The notes under the pieces: model-generated
What the model saw: only the letters and a program-made list of their open reading frames with translations
What the model was told of the DNA's origin: nothing
Databases searched by the model: none
In this document: piece by piece, positions 13,681 through 20,729 of the stretch
Layout: each line of letters opens with the position of its first letter
Numbering within the stretch: the first letter of the stretch is position 1
Translations under genes and position numbers: made by a program
Source: a virus
IMG/VR virus record: IMGVR_UViG_3300006903_000022
Location: 1 to 29,466 of that record
Reading direction: 5' to 3' (one strand)
DNA length: 29,466 bases

Positions 13681-15252
13681 CTACCCAAACATGATCTTCC
13701 GCGCCGGCTGCTGGTGGATGCCGAGATGGCGATGCAACGCTTGGACGAAAGCATCGTTGACGTCCAAGCCCGCGCCGCCCATCTGCAGCTGCTCGGCCGT
13801 CACGCGGAGGAGCCCCTGCTGCTCTGCCAAGAGCAGCCGCTCGTAGACCGTGCTCCTGATCCAGACGCGGCCCGCCGAGACGTGCGGCTGCACGCCGCTC
13901 GCCCTGGCCAGCTTGTCGCCCTTGACTGGCACCTCTTTCGCCGTGATCCCGTAGGCCTTCAGCTGCTGCACGGCACTCTTGCCCGACGCCTTCTCCTCCA
14001 CGTAGTGCGGCCCTGGGAGGCTCCGCAGCCACTCCACCAACTTCGGGAACTCGACCCACCTGAAGTCGACGTCGTCCACGTACACGTCGAAGTCGTCTGG
14101 CTTATTCGGCTTGCTCGGACCGCGGAAGCTCCGCACCCTGGCGCTCGCGCTGTTCCGCTCGTCCGCCGTCAGCGCCGTGTCCCAGTCGTCCCCGCCATTG
14201 TACGCGTCGGCTGGCAGCTCGTCGTATGTGCGGTTCTTGAACCAGTCGGCCTGCCAGAAGTCGCCGCTCGCCCGCATCGGCCGCTGCTGCCTCTGCGCCG
14301 CGACGACGTAGGGCGTGGACTGCTGCTGGCGCTCCTTGACCTCGGCCTCCGAGAACCGCGACGGCGCGAGAATCTGCCCGACCTTGCGCCAGTCCGGCTC
14401 GAGCGTGCACGTCGGCGGTAGACCCTTCGGCCCCGTCCATCTGCCCAACGGCTCCTCGGAGTGGATCTCGTCCAGGCAGACAACGTGCCAGTGCAGCGCG
14501 TGCTCGGTCAGCTCTTGCCGCAGCAGGTAGTCGATCGGATCATCCATCCCCAGCCGCTGCATCACGAAGAACATCTTGGCGCCGGGCTCGCGCGCGCGCA
14601 GCCAGTCGTTCTCCCACCACGTCTCGAACTTCTGTCTCCAAGCGTAGCTGAACGCGTGGGCCGGATCGATCGGGTCGTCCACGCCGCCGAGATGGAAGCC
14701 CTTGCCGATCGCGCTCCCTCCCATACCCGTCGCCCACATCTCGCCCTGGCGTCCAGTCCCGTCGGTGTGCACCGTCTGCCACCTGGCGCGCGCTTGCGCC
14801 TCAGGTGCCAGCACGCCGCCTGACCGCACGTAGTTCTCGCGCGCCGCCTCCGACAACTGCCATGCCAGATTCGCCGCGTGCGACGCCAGCGCGAACGTCT
14901 TGGCTGGGTTATGATGCAGGAAATAGCCGGGCAGCAGCCGCGAGAACACCTCCGACTTCAGGTAGCGCGGAGGCGCCAGGATCATGACGTACTTGAGTTT
15001 GCCAGCGAGCAGACGATCCACCACGTCGAGCAGCTTCGGCACGTGCTCGAACTGCAGCATGTCGGGCTTCATGTGGGAGACGTAGTCGCGGAACGTCTTG
15101 TAGACCTTGGCGCCGATGCCTCGATGCGCCATCTCCTGCGCGATCTTGTCCGCCCTGACGCTCGCGGGTGGCGGCAGCCCGCGGCGCTTCAGCTCGGCCG
15201 CGAGCATGTTGAGGCGGCGCTGCTCTGGACTCTCTGGTTCTCTGGCTGGCAT
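13681..15252 (-). CDS. terL: Terminase large subunit
   Basis: 523 aa with both halves of a TerL. ATPase: a deviant Walker A, ILAPPRYLKSEVFSRLLPG around 91-109, where the P-loop ends K99-S100; Walker B at HLGGVDDPIDP (187-197). Nuclease: YVDDVDFRW gives the first metal-binding Asp set, PHYVEEKASGKSAVQQLKAY the middle Glu, and GLDVNDAFVQAL the last Asp. The APPRxxKSE motif fits the PBSX/TIGR01630-like group. It packages DNA into the procapsid through the portal. No clear ribosome site precedes ATG 15252; a 12-nt gap follows the upstream gene. About 5 kb of small genes separate it from terS. Confidence 0.95.
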   Translation of the reverse strand: MPAREPESPEQRRLNMLAAELKRRGLPPPASVRADKIAQEMAHRGIGAKVYKTFRDYVSHMKPDMLQFEHVPKLLDVVDRLLAGKLKYVMILAPPRYLKSEVFSRLLPGYFLHHNPAKTFALASHAANLAWQLSEAARENYVRSGGVLAPEAQARARWQTVHTDGTGRQGEMWATGMGGSAIGKGFHLGGVDDPIDPAHAFSYAWRQKFETWWENDWLRAREPGAKMFFVMQRLGMDDPIDYLLRQELTEHALHWHVVCLDEIHSEEPLGRWTGPKGLPPTCTLEPDWRKVGQILAPSRFSEAEVKERQQQSTPYVVAAQRQQRPMRASGDFWQADWFKNRTYDELPADAYNGGDDWDTALTADERNSASARVRSFRGPSKPNKPDDFDVYVDDVDFRWVEFPKLVEWLRSLPGPHYVEEKASGKSAVQQLKAYGITAKEVPVKGDKLARASGVQPHVSAGRVWIRSTVYERLLLAEQQGLLRVTAEQLQMGGAGLDVNDAFVQALHRHLGIHQQPARKIMFG

Positions 15253-15264
15253 GCTGCTGGAAAC

Positions 15265-15474
15265 TTAACGCGGAGGGGCGAGCGCGGCTACCAACTCGAC
15301 GAGGTGATGATACGTGACCATGTGACCGAAGCCGTCGCTGCGATAGAGGCACCAGAAGCGCCCGCTGTGCGACACCTTGAGCCCATGTTCCTTGGCCATC
15401 GCCTTCGCGCTCGCCAGGCTCACCGAGATGCCTCGCCGACGAAGCTTGGCGGCCATCTTCTGCAGCTCGGTCAC
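15265..15474 (-). CDS. Hypothetical basic protein, 69 aa
   Basis: GTG at 15474 overlaps the upstream TGA as GTGA. The N-terminal helix ELQKMAAKLRRRGISVSLAS is strongly basic, followed by a strand segment (KVSHSGRFWCLYRSDGFG) and a helical end (YHHLVELVAALAPPR). It could bind DNA or terminase given its site just before terL, but this is only positional. No known domain. Confidence 0.52.
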   Translation of the reverse strand: MTELQKMAAKLRRRGISVSLASAKAMAKEHGLKVSHSGRFWCLYRSDGFGHMVTYHHLVELVAALAPPR

Positions 15475-15656
15475 CGAGTCGTGTCCAAGTTGACGATATG
15501 GCGCGTCCAGAACTGAAAGCAGTCCAGGTTGCAGAAGTCGAACTTGCGGTGACCAACACGCGGGCCGCGAAGCGTGACGAAGACGGCCGTCGGGTGCATC
15601 GCCGGGATCACGTCGCGGCACCGATCACACCTGACCTCGGACGTCGACGTCTTCAC
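15471..15656 (-). CDS. Small zinc-finger protein, 61 aa
   Basis: GTG at 15656 overlaps the thyX stop as GTGA. Motif: VRCDRCRDVIPAMHP, then KFDFCNLDCFQFWTRHI. Two Cys pairs (CxxC and CxxxC) about 30 residues apart plus an aromatic C-terminal helix resemble the treble-clef or TRASH/MYM-type zinc fingers. These often bind metal or nucleic acid. Too short for the usual gene caller but bounded on both sides by coupled junctions. Confidence 0.58.
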   Translation of the reverse strand: MKTSTSEVRCDRCRDVIPAMHPTAVFVTLRGPRVGHRKFDFCNLDCFQFWTRHIVNLDTTR

Positions 15657-16363
15657 GCGGCGCCCACGAACAGCTGCCACGTCCTGGGGAACTGATGGGC
15701 AATGAGCTTCCCCATGGCCCCGGCGTATTGCCTGACCTCCCACTGCGCCCCCTGGTCCATCCTGAGCGTCAGGAACGCGAGCCAGTTGCGCAGATTCGCT
15801 GATGCCCGCATCCGACTGTACTGCGCGACCGGGATCACGAGCCGCGCCAGCTCGCGCGCCAAGCCCATCTGCAGCAGCTCGACGTACGCGTCGCGCGACG
15901 TCTGCAAGCCCTGCTCCAGCAGGCCCTGGATCAGCGACGCCTTGCTCCCGTCGATGCCCTCGGCCGAGCCCTGCTTGTTCACCGTGGACTGCGCGCCCGC
16001 CATAATGCGCTCCAGGCTCGGGATGTAGACCAGGTCGGGCAGCGCCGTGTACCGCGCGCTGAGCTCGTTGTACGACTGCGTCCTGTGCCGGTGCCACTCG
16101 CGGAACACGAAGATCGGCGCCTGCACCTCGACGATCATCCCAGCCATCTCGAACGGCGTCAGGTGCTTGTGCTCATACAGGAACCGCAGCAGGCGCTCGT
16201 CGCCAGGCTGCTCCGCGGTGCCCCAGCCCTGGAACCCCTTGGCCGTGGACATCCGCGCGGCCTCGATGATTCGCTCGTCGCTGCCCCAGGCCTCCACGAG
16301 CCTGACGTAGCCGTGATCGAGGATCGGCTCTGCGATACGGTACGGCGACGCGTCAGTCTCCAC
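15653..16363 (-). CDS. thyX: Flavin-dependent thymidylate synthase
   Basis: 236 aa, GTG at 16363 overlapping the upstream gene by 11 nt. The ThyX signature RHRTQSYNELSARY stands at residues 92-105, matching RHRxxSxNExSxRY, preceded by HKHLTPFEMAG and FVFREW. The C-terminal region has SRMRASANLRNWLAFLTLRM with the substrate Arg. It makes dTMP from dUMP using methylene-tetrahydrofolate and FAD/NADPH and works as a homotetramer. Together with dCMP deaminase (10037-10531) it gives the phage its own dTMP route. No ThyA is present. No oddities except a short polar N-terminal extension (METDASPY). Confidence 0.96.
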   Translation of the reverse strand: METDASPYRIAEPILDHGYVRLVEAWGSDERIIEAARMSTAKGFQGWGTAEQPGDERLLRFLYEHKHLTPFEMAGMIVEVQAPIFVFREWHRHRTQSYNELSARYTALPDLVYIPSLERIMAGAQSTVNKQGSAEGIDGSKASLIQGLLEQGLQTSRDAYVELLQMGLARELARLVIPVAQYSRMRASANLRNWLAFLTLRMDQGAQWEVRQYAGAMGKLIAHQFPRTWQLFVGAA

Positions 16364-16637
16364 GCTGCCCCGTCGCGGCGACGTAGTCCTGCACGCTGGT
16401 GTAGCACCCAGACAGGTGAACGATGTCGCCCACCCTGATGTCCGGCAGCGGCGTCTTGAGGCAGAAGTACGTCCACGTGCAGCGCGTGTTGTCGAACGCG
16501 GACGCCGAGCAGAAGTCCTCGCGCTCGATCATGATGGCGCCGTTCGGCCGCGTCTCGACGTAGCGCCCGATCTGCGTGCTGCTCCACGGCTGATCGCATG
16601 CCGCCACGAGCAACAGTGCCGCGATGATGTACCTCAT
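16353..16637 (-). CDS. Small Cys-rich lipoprotein
   Basis: 94 aa from ATG at 16637 (ATGA overlap). N-terminus MRYIIAALLLVAAC is a short signal peptide with a VAAC lipobox. The mature domain has four more cysteines (EDFCSASAFDNTRC, WTYFC, LSGC), consistent with two disulphides, and a strand GDIVHLSGCY. It lies between the MazG-like and thyX genes, among nucleotide enzymes, which is odd for an exported protein. Function unknown. Confidence 0.63.
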   Translation of the reverse strand: MRYIIAALLLVAACDQPWSSTQIGRYVETRPNGAIMIEREDFCSASAFDNTRCTWTYFCLKTPLPDIRVGDIVHLSGCYTSVQDYVAATGQRGD

Positions 16638-17119
16638 GCTCGCTTCCCTCCGTGTCTGAACTCACGCGTCTCGTTGTACGCCATCTTGTCCAGCACCGCC
16701 TGTTGCAGGTCGATGTCGTGCTTCGCGGCGAAGCTCAGGATCCGAATGACGCAGTCGGCCAGCTCGATCGGGATACCCTCCGGCTTACCCGCGTGCACGT
16801 AGATTTCCGTTGGACTGTGCCACTTCCGATGCTCCTCGTACGCCTCGGCGATCTCGCAGACCATGAGCATGAGCAGATCGCCCGTCGTGCGACCCATCGC
16901 CTCGTCGTCGGCCCAGCCCTTCGCCTTCGTCCACTCCCAGATGTCCTTCTGGAGCTGCGCGAGCGTGGGCGGGTTGGCTATCCGCGCGTAGATCGCAGCC
17001 GCGGCCTCCAACTCTTCCGTGCTGGCAGACTCGACGTCCGCCTTCAAGCCGCCCAGCACGGTACCGGGCGAGTCGTCCGCGAGCGACGATGGATCCTGGT
17101 TTGGTTCGCCCTGGTTCAT
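16634..17119 (-). CDS. MazG-like nucleotide pyrophosphohydrolase
   Basis: 161 aa. The all-alpha NTP-PPase pattern is clear: VCEIAEAYEEHRKW with metal-binding Glu residues at 89-96, IELADCVIRILSFAAKH at 118-134 with Glu119 and Asp122, and the phage-family end KMAYNETREFRHGGKR. It is expected to hydrolyse NTPs or dNTPs to monophosphates; in phages such proteins may also lower (p)ppGpp or dUTP. The first 50 residues are acidic and likely flexible. ATG 17119 is coupled as ATGA. It sits beside Nudix and ThyX genes, a nucleotide-pool group. Confidence 0.85.
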   Translation of the reverse strand: MNQGEPNQDPSSLADDSPGTVLGGLKADVESASTEELEAAAAIYARIANPPTLAQLQKDIWEWTKAKGWADDEAMGRTTGDLLMLMVCEIAEAYEEHRKWHSPTEIYVHAGKPEGIPIELADCVIRILSFAAKHDIDLQQAVLDKMAYNETREFRHGGKRA

Positions 17120-17289
17120 TGCAACCTCCCTGTCCCAAGTATGTACGCGTGCGTCTGCTTAGCGGCCTCCTGGCGCTGGATCAGGTGCAGGCGCCAGCAT
17201 GCCCAGGCGCCCAGCGCCGTGCGTCTGATCTTGTGGCACGTCACGCATGGGTAGTTGCCGATGTGGACCGGACCTGTCGGCTTCATCAT
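17116..17289 (-). CDS. Small CxxC protein, 57 aa
   Basis: A frame too short for usual gene callers: MMKPTGPVHIGNYPCVTCHK, then RRTALGAWACWRLHLIQ and a polar end. ATG at 17289 overlaps the upstream TGA (ATGA), and its TGA overlaps the next ATG (ATGA), so it fills the junction exactly. GGGAGG for the next gene lies at its end. C-x2-C-H and a later Cys suggest a small metal site. No family. Confidence 0.58.
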   Translation of the reverse strand: MMKPTGPVHIGNYPCVTCHKIRRTALGAWACWRLHLIQRQEAAKQTHAYILGTGRLQ

Positions 17290-17681
17290 CGCAGTAATCT
17301 CGGTCCGGTGTTGTCGATCACGACGTCGCCCAGCTTGATGGCCACCAGACGATTCTCGCTGTCGCGTACGCGGTGCCCGGTCTGGAGTAAATCGCTGTTA
17401 CGAATCTTCTCGATCACCTGTGGCTCGAACTCCGTGTCGCTGCGCAGGACGATTGGGTATCGCTCCATCTCCGGCAGGATCGCCACGTCGAGCGATCCCA
17501 GCAACCGCGCCGCGATGAAGGCGGCCCACTGCGTCGGCGCATGCACGCGCATCCAGGTCCGACCCGCCGTGACCACGCGATCCCGATCTCTGATGGAGGG
17601 CGCCGCGTAGTCGTCCTCGTCCCACTCGAACTTGAACCCAGCAGGGTCGATCTGCCCCGCGCCCATGCGATACGTGGTCAT
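17286..17681 (-). CDS. Hypothetical protein, 131 aa
   Basis: ATG at 17681 (ATGA overlap). The N-terminus is acidic and aromatic (FKFEWDEDDYAAPSIRDRDR). The core looks alpha/beta: VVTAGRTWMRVHAPTQWAAF, then RLLGSLDVAILPE, and an end IKLGDVVIDNTGPRLLR. No cysteine, membrane segment or catalytic motif. Function not recognised. Confidence 0.55.
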   Translation of the reverse strand: MTTYRMGAGQIDPAGFKFEWDEDDYAAPSIRDRDRVVTAGRTWMRVHAPTQWAAFIAARLLGSLDVAILPEMERYPIVLRSDTEFEPQVIEKIRNSDLLQTGHRVRDSENRLVAIKLGDVVIDNTGPRLLR

Positions 17682-17866
17682 CCTGCCCAGATCCGACGTG
17701 CCTGCTGCTGCGTGAACGATCTGCCGCGGATCACGGCAACCGGCACCGTTGTGGCGTCCTCGACGTCCTTGACGACGCCGTCACCGTCACGATACTTGAT
17801 CCGCCCGCGCCCTGGCCCCATCTTGAACCTGGATCGCGCCTTCTTGCGCAGTTTCGAGAGCTTCAC
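17678..17866 (-). CDS. Hypothetical basic protein, 62 aa
   Basis: GTG at 17866 is coupled as GTGA to the Nudix gene. The N-terminus is very basic (KLSKLRKKARSRFKMGPGRG), then a small beta-like stretch (VPVAVIRGRSF) and a C-terminal QQQARRIWAG. Nucleic-acid binding is plausible from charge only. Confidence 0.48.
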   Translation of the reverse strand: MKLSKLRKKARSRFKMGPGRGRIKYRDGDGVVKDVEDATTVPVAVIRGRSFTQQQARRIWAG

Positions 17867-18429
17867 GGCGTCCCCGTCGCGTCGGCGATCGGCGTGTTGT
17901 CCTGCGGGTTCGGCGCGCCCTCGATCAGCGTGTACGGCCATGCCTCGCGCATCGGGTACATCGCCATCGGAACCAGGAACCTGAGGTTGGGCAGCACGGC
18001 GTCGGGCAACGGGTCCGTCCTGACCCACATCGGCGGCTCGTCGTAGTCCAGGTACGGGTGGATGATGTGCGGTGCCTCGACAGCTTCGATCTCGGCTCTG
18101 AAGAACGCCACCGCATAGACGTCCCCATCGTGCTCCGAACCTCTCAGCGTCGCGAAGTGCTCCCACGCGTCGATGCCGACGTACTCGATCTCCTCCGCGA
18201 ACTCGCGCACCATCGCTTGCAGGAACGACTCGCCCGGCTCCACCTTCCCACCGGGACCGTTCAAGCGTCCGGCTTGCCACGCTGGGTGCCTCTTGAGGAT
18301 CAACAGCACCGTGTTGACGCCCTTGACGAGCAAGAAGCCGACGACGTAGCGGCGCGGCTCCTTGATGCGCGTGGGCGGACAGTCGCCCTTGCAGACGGGC
18401 TTGGTCGGGCTCGTGTCGAGGCCGCTCAC
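17863..18429 (-). CDS. Nudix hydrolase
   Basis: 188 aa from GTG at 18429 (GTGA). The Nudix box is complete at residues 61-80: G61, E67, R75-E76, E79 and E80, in GKVEPGESFLQAMVREFAEE. Upstream is the usual strand LKRHPAWQAGRLNGPG, and downstream DVYAVAFFRAEIE. The enzyme should cleave a nucleoside diphosphate linked to X with Mg2+; the NGPGGK(V)EPGE start is like (8-oxo-)dGTP/MutT-type and related proteins, but the substrate cannot be fixed. The N-terminal 25 residues contain KPVCKGDCPP, a CxxxC not usual in Nudix. Confidence 0.93.
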   Translation of the reverse strand: MSGLDTSPTKPVCKGDCPPTRIKEPRRYVVGFLLVKGVNTVLLILKRHPAWQAGRLNGPGGKVEPGESFLQAMVREFAEEIEYVGIDAWEHFATLRGSEHDGDVYAVAFFRAEIEAVEAPHIIHPYLDYDEPPMWVRTDPLPDAVLPNLRFLVPMAMYPMREAWPYTLIEGAPNPQDNTPIADATGTP

Positions 18430-18656
18430 CTCTGCACCCTGTGTCTGCCCAGCGTGTGCGCCTGCCACTGCTGCGGCGTGAACACAATGCCGTGCTCCGC
18501 CTTGAGCCACGCGAGCACGGTCTCTAGCTTGACCCGCGCGCTTCGCTGCGCCGTGCTGATCTGCTGCTGCAGCTCCGGCGTGAGCTTCGCGCAGACCACG
18601 CACTTGCGCTGGCGCTGGAGACGAATGAAGTCTTGGATGCTGCGGGGCTTCGTCAC
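18426..18656 (-). CDS. Hypothetical CxxC protein, 76 aa
   Basis: GTG at 18656 (GTGA). N-terminal basic helix SIQDFIRLQRQRKCVVCAKL with one CxxC, then a long helix ELQQQISTAQRSARVKLETV followed by AWLKAEHGIVFTPQQWQAHT. The last part looks like a small helical DNA-binding end. A possible nucleic-acid-binding protein; no family identified. Coupled to the Nudix gene. Confidence 0.55.
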   Translation of the reverse strand: MTKPRSIQDFIRLQRQRKCVVCAKLTPELQQQISTAQRSARVKLETVLAWLKAEHGIVFTPQQWQAHTLGRHRVQR

Positions 18657-18907
18657 GCCGCCTCCCTGTACCCGGCCGCGACGCCTGCCTGGATGTAGTC
18701 TTGCTCGGTGATGATCGTGCAGAGGCAGTCGCCCGCGAGCCCCTGGTAGACCTGGTAGCAGATGTTGCAGCGGGAGCCCTGGCACGCGCAGTGTCCAGCC
18801 TTGAGCGGCTGGTACCCGATGACCTCGAAGCCCAACATCACGGCGCCCACGATCACGGCCGCGAACGAGTGCCCGACGGGCTTGTTGCAGAGGAGACACG
18901 TCTTCAT
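18653..18907 (-). CDS. Cys-rich protein, 84 aa
   Basis: ATG at 18907 (ATGA). It starts KTCLLCNKPVGHS, has a hydrophobic middle (FAAVIVGAVMLGFEVIGY), then CACQGSRCNICYQV and DCLC. Nine cysteines in 84 residues with three CxxC or CxC groups point to zinc clusters; the hydrophobic stretch could be a core strand pair or a membrane helix. Looks like a small metal-binding phage protein without a named family. Confidence 0.6.
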   Translation of the reverse strand: MKTCLLCNKPVGHSFAAVIVGAVMLGFEVIGYQPLKAGHCACQGSRCNICYQVYQGLAGDCLCTIITEQDYIQAGVAAGYREAA

Positions 18908-19197
18908 TCGAACCCCATTCTCACGGTCTCGTCGGCCGTGCAGTTCTTGAGGAACTCGTCCAGCTCACGTTGGGCATCTTCCAGGATCGCCATCTCGTGC
19001 GCGCATCCGGGACACACGATCGACGTCTGCGTCTGGATCCACCCGAGCACGATGTTGCGGTAGTCGTCGCCGGAACTGTTCGGGTACTCGCGCTTGAACT
19101 TGTCGAAGCAGGACTGACACAACTCGGTCCCGAGACCGCAGACCCAGATGTTGCCCTTGCGGTCCGGGTGGACTCTGCACTTCGTCTCGTTGACCAT
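18904..19197 (-). CDS. Cys-rich hypothetical protein behind the repeated leader
   Basis: 97 aa from ATG at 19197. Pattern: KCRVHPDRKGNIWVCGLGTE, then LCQSCFDKF, and VCPGCAHEM: four Cys groups with C-x2-C knuckles. The last part is an acidic helix (ILEDAQRELDEFLKNC). The start has no Shine-Dalgarno; instead it follows a conserved 25-nt leader shared with the AAA+ ATPase gene. An in-frame upstream extension is not preferred. Likely a zinc-binding protein of unknown role. Confidence 0.6.
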   Translation of the reverse strand: MVNETKCRVHPDRKGNIWVCGLGTELCQSCFDKFKREYPNSSGDDYRNIVLGWIQTQTSIVCPGCAHEMAILEDAQRELDEFLKNCTADETVRMGFE

Positions 19198-19226
19198 ATT
19201 GATGAGGTACCAGCGGAGCGGCTTAC
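19195..19226 (-). promoter_or_regulatory. Repeated leader element, copy A
   Basis: On the minus strand it reads GTAAGCCGC, CCG, GGTACCTCATCA then ATG, and matches the copy at 23897-23928 at 27 of 32 positions. It includes the upstream stop codon (TAA) and ends at the start codon of the 97-aa gene. No purine-rich ribosome site is present. Likely a regulatory or alternative translation-initiation signal. Confidence 0.55.
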
Positions 19227-19468
19227 CGAACGGCCTGCTTCTTGGATGGTGCACTCCGCCATTCACCCGCGGAGCACCAGATCGTCTTGACGCCACACGT
19301 CTCGCACGGCTTCTCGACCTTGCTCTCGTACCGCGTACGGATCGGCCACGCCTCGCCGATGACCACGCGCGCCTCGCGGGTCGCGAAGTAACACGTCGGG
19401 CACTCGTGCATCGCCGCCTCCTCCACCACCCTCGGATCCGCCAACGCGAGCGTCTGGGCACCTGTCAT
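19223..19468 (-). CDS. Zinc-ribbon hypothetical protein
   Basis: 81 aa from ATG at 19468 (ATGA overlap with the 59-aa gene upstream). CPTCYFATREARVVIGEAWP then KPCETCGVKTIWCSAGEW: two CxxC knuckles about 30 residues apart plus one further Cys, a zinc ribbon. The middle is beta-like and the end basic (SKKQAVR). Possible nucleic-acid binding. The stop is inside the repeated leader copy A. Confidence 0.6.
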   Translation of the reverse strand: MTGAQTLALADPRVVEEAAMHECPTCYFATREARVVIGEAWPIRTRYESKVEKPCETCGVKTIWCSAGEWRSAPSKKQAVR

Positions 19469-19644
19469 GAATCTAACTCCAGTGGATCGGGAATGATCAC
19501 GAGCACCTGGCCGAGCCACGCGCCATCCGCGTGCGGCGCGAACTCGATACTGTCCAGGACGCCGGCGCGCGACGCGAGCCACTCCACCATCGCCTTGATC
19601 GAGCCTCTGAGGTGCGCCGGGGGCCTAGCCCTTATGCCGTCCAT
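19465..19644 (-). CDS. Hypothetical protein, 59 aa
   Basis: The frame from ATG 19644 reads MDGIRARPPAHLRGSIKAMV, then EWLASRAGVLDSIEF and GQVLVIIPDPLELDS. The stop couples as ATGA to the zinc-ribbon gene. The start overlaps the upstream small membrane gene by 20 nt; ATG at 19590 (MVEWLASR) is an alternative. Alpha-beta, soluble, no motif known. Confidence 0.42.
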   Translation of the reverse strand: MDGIRARPPAHLRGSIKAMVEWLASRAGVLDSIEFAPHADGAWLGQVLVIIPDPLELDS

Positions 19645-19741
19645 GCAGCCGCCCCATCGCGTACGTCACGCCGAAGCCGATCATCCAGAACACCGCCATC
19701 GCGAACCGCTCCACGCCGGTCATGCACAAGTGCTCGCTCAC
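19625..19741 (-). CDS. Tiny membrane protein, 38 aa
   Basis: GTG at 19741 overlaps the upstream TGA as GTGA. One hydrophobic helix (FAMAVFWMIGFGVTYAMG) between a polar N-terminus (VSEHLCMTGVER) and a basic end (RLHGRHKG). The size and topology suit a small inner-membrane phage protein. No other evidence. Confidence 0.45.
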   Translation of the reverse strand: MSEHLCMTGVERFAMAVFWMIGFGVTYAMGRLHGRHKG

Positions 19742-20019
19742 GCGACGCCGACCTCGACCTCGTGCCCTGGCACGTAGACGTAGCCGAAGAGCTTCGCCAG
19801 GATGAAGCGGTCCACCTCGTACTCGTTGTGCCTGAACGCCCCTGGCCCGAGCCCGCACATGTCGCAGCCGCGGTACGGCTCCGTCGGCACGTAGTAGTGC
19901 GGCTGCCGCTGCTGCTCGGTGTGGTGATCGAACCAGGCCACCAGATCCATCCTTCCCCAGAACGGGGCGGCGGCTGTGCTCCATGGCGTCCGCCTTTGAG
20001 CCGCGCCCACGAGCGGCAC
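19738..20019 (-). CDS. Hypothetical protein with CxxC, 93 aa
   Basis: GTG at 20019 lies two bases after the terS stop and is preceded by TAAGG; ATG 19950 (MDLVAWFD), next to GGGGAAGG, is an alternative start. Core: DLVAWFDHHTEQQRQPHYYV, then YRGCDMCGLGPGAFRHNEYE, then a helix and strand end (RFILAKLFGYVYVPGHEVEV). One CxxC plus several His could bind zinc. No family. It follows terS directly. Confidence 0.55.
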   Translation of the reverse strand: MPLVGAAQRRTPWSTAAAPFWGRMDLVAWFDHHTEQQRQPHYYVPTEPYRGCDMCGLGPGAFRHNEYEVDRFILAKLFGYVYVPGHEVEVGVA

Positions 20020-20021
20020 CC

Positions 20022-20693
20022 TTAGTTCATCCGCAGCGCGGAGACGCCGAGTCCTGCCTCCTTCACGGCGGTCTCGTACTCCTTGAGCAGATCGTCGTCG
20101 GAGAGGCTCTGCAGGTACATGAACAGGTTGACCTGCGGCGCGTCGGAGTACAGTTTCAGTATCTTAGCCATCAGATCCAAGGCGCGCAGGCGATCGTGCA
20201 CCTGCAACTCGATGACCCGACCGGTGTTAGGATCACACTTGACGGACTTGATCCACGGCGCGTGCTTGCTCCAACTCTCGTCCGTCTGCTCCCGCAGCTT
20301 GATCCCGCCACCCTCGGTGACGGTGACGCGCTTCTTGCCCCTGCCCTTCTTGACCTGCCTGATCGGCTCGACGGTCAGGAACGGCTCCAGGCTTGCCTGC
20401 GCCATGTCGGCGATGCCCGCCGTGACCTCGGCTGCTCCTAAGGCGTAGGTCGTCATCCAAGCGTCGATGGCCTGGCGCACCTCGTCGACCCTGAGGAACT
20501 GACTGGCCTGGCTTGCCCTGGTGCCGTAGTCGGCCGTGCTGCCCGCGATCTTCATCGCGAGCTGGCCGTTTCTTGCCGCCCTGCCGCAGTAGGCCATCAC
20601 GAACCGACGCTGCTGCGGGGTGCACCTGAGCAGAGACTCCCGCACGACTGGCGGGAGTGCGTTCAGGCTGGTCCCGTCTTGCTTCTTGGCCAC
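20022..20693 (-). CDS. terS: Terminase small subunit
   Basis: 223 aa from GTG at 20693, chosen over the longer frame to 20738 because that start falls inside the promoter -10, and because AGGAG stands 8 nt before GTG 20693. Residues about 15-90 read LLRCTPQQRRFVMAYCGRAA, then NGQLAMKIAGSTADYGTRAS and QFLRVDEVRQAIDAWM, the helix-turn-helix layout of Terminase_2-type small subunits. A basic KKGRGKKRVTV patch follows, and a C-terminal helix ends LGVSALRMN. It recognises pac/cos DNA and loads TerL. terL lies about 5 kb further on, so this pair is split. Confidence 0.85.
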   Translation of the reverse strand: MAKKQDGTSLNALPPVVRESLLRCTPQQRRFVMAYCGRAARNGQLAMKIAGSTADYGTRASQASQFLRVDEVRQAIDAWMTTYALGAAEVTAGIADMAQASLEPFLTVEPIRQVKKGRGKKRVTVTEGGGIKLREQTDESWSKHAPWIKSVKCDPNTGRVIELQVHDRLRALDLMAKILKLYSDAPQVNLFMYLQSLSDDDLLKEYETAVKEAGLGVSALRMN

Positions 20694-20708
20694 TTGAGTT
20701 GCTCCTGT

Positions 20709-20729
20709 TGGTGGGTCATCTGCCCACCA
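20709..20729 (-). promoter_or_regulatory. Inverted repeat overlapping terS transcription start
   Basis: A perfect 7-bp inverted repeat, TGGTGGG (20709-20715) and CCCACCA (20723-20729), with a 7-bp spacer, starts at the 3' edge of the -10 box and covers the expected +1. This is a classical operator position; in RNA only part of the hairpin would be made. Suggests repressor or activator control of terS. Confidence 0.4.
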
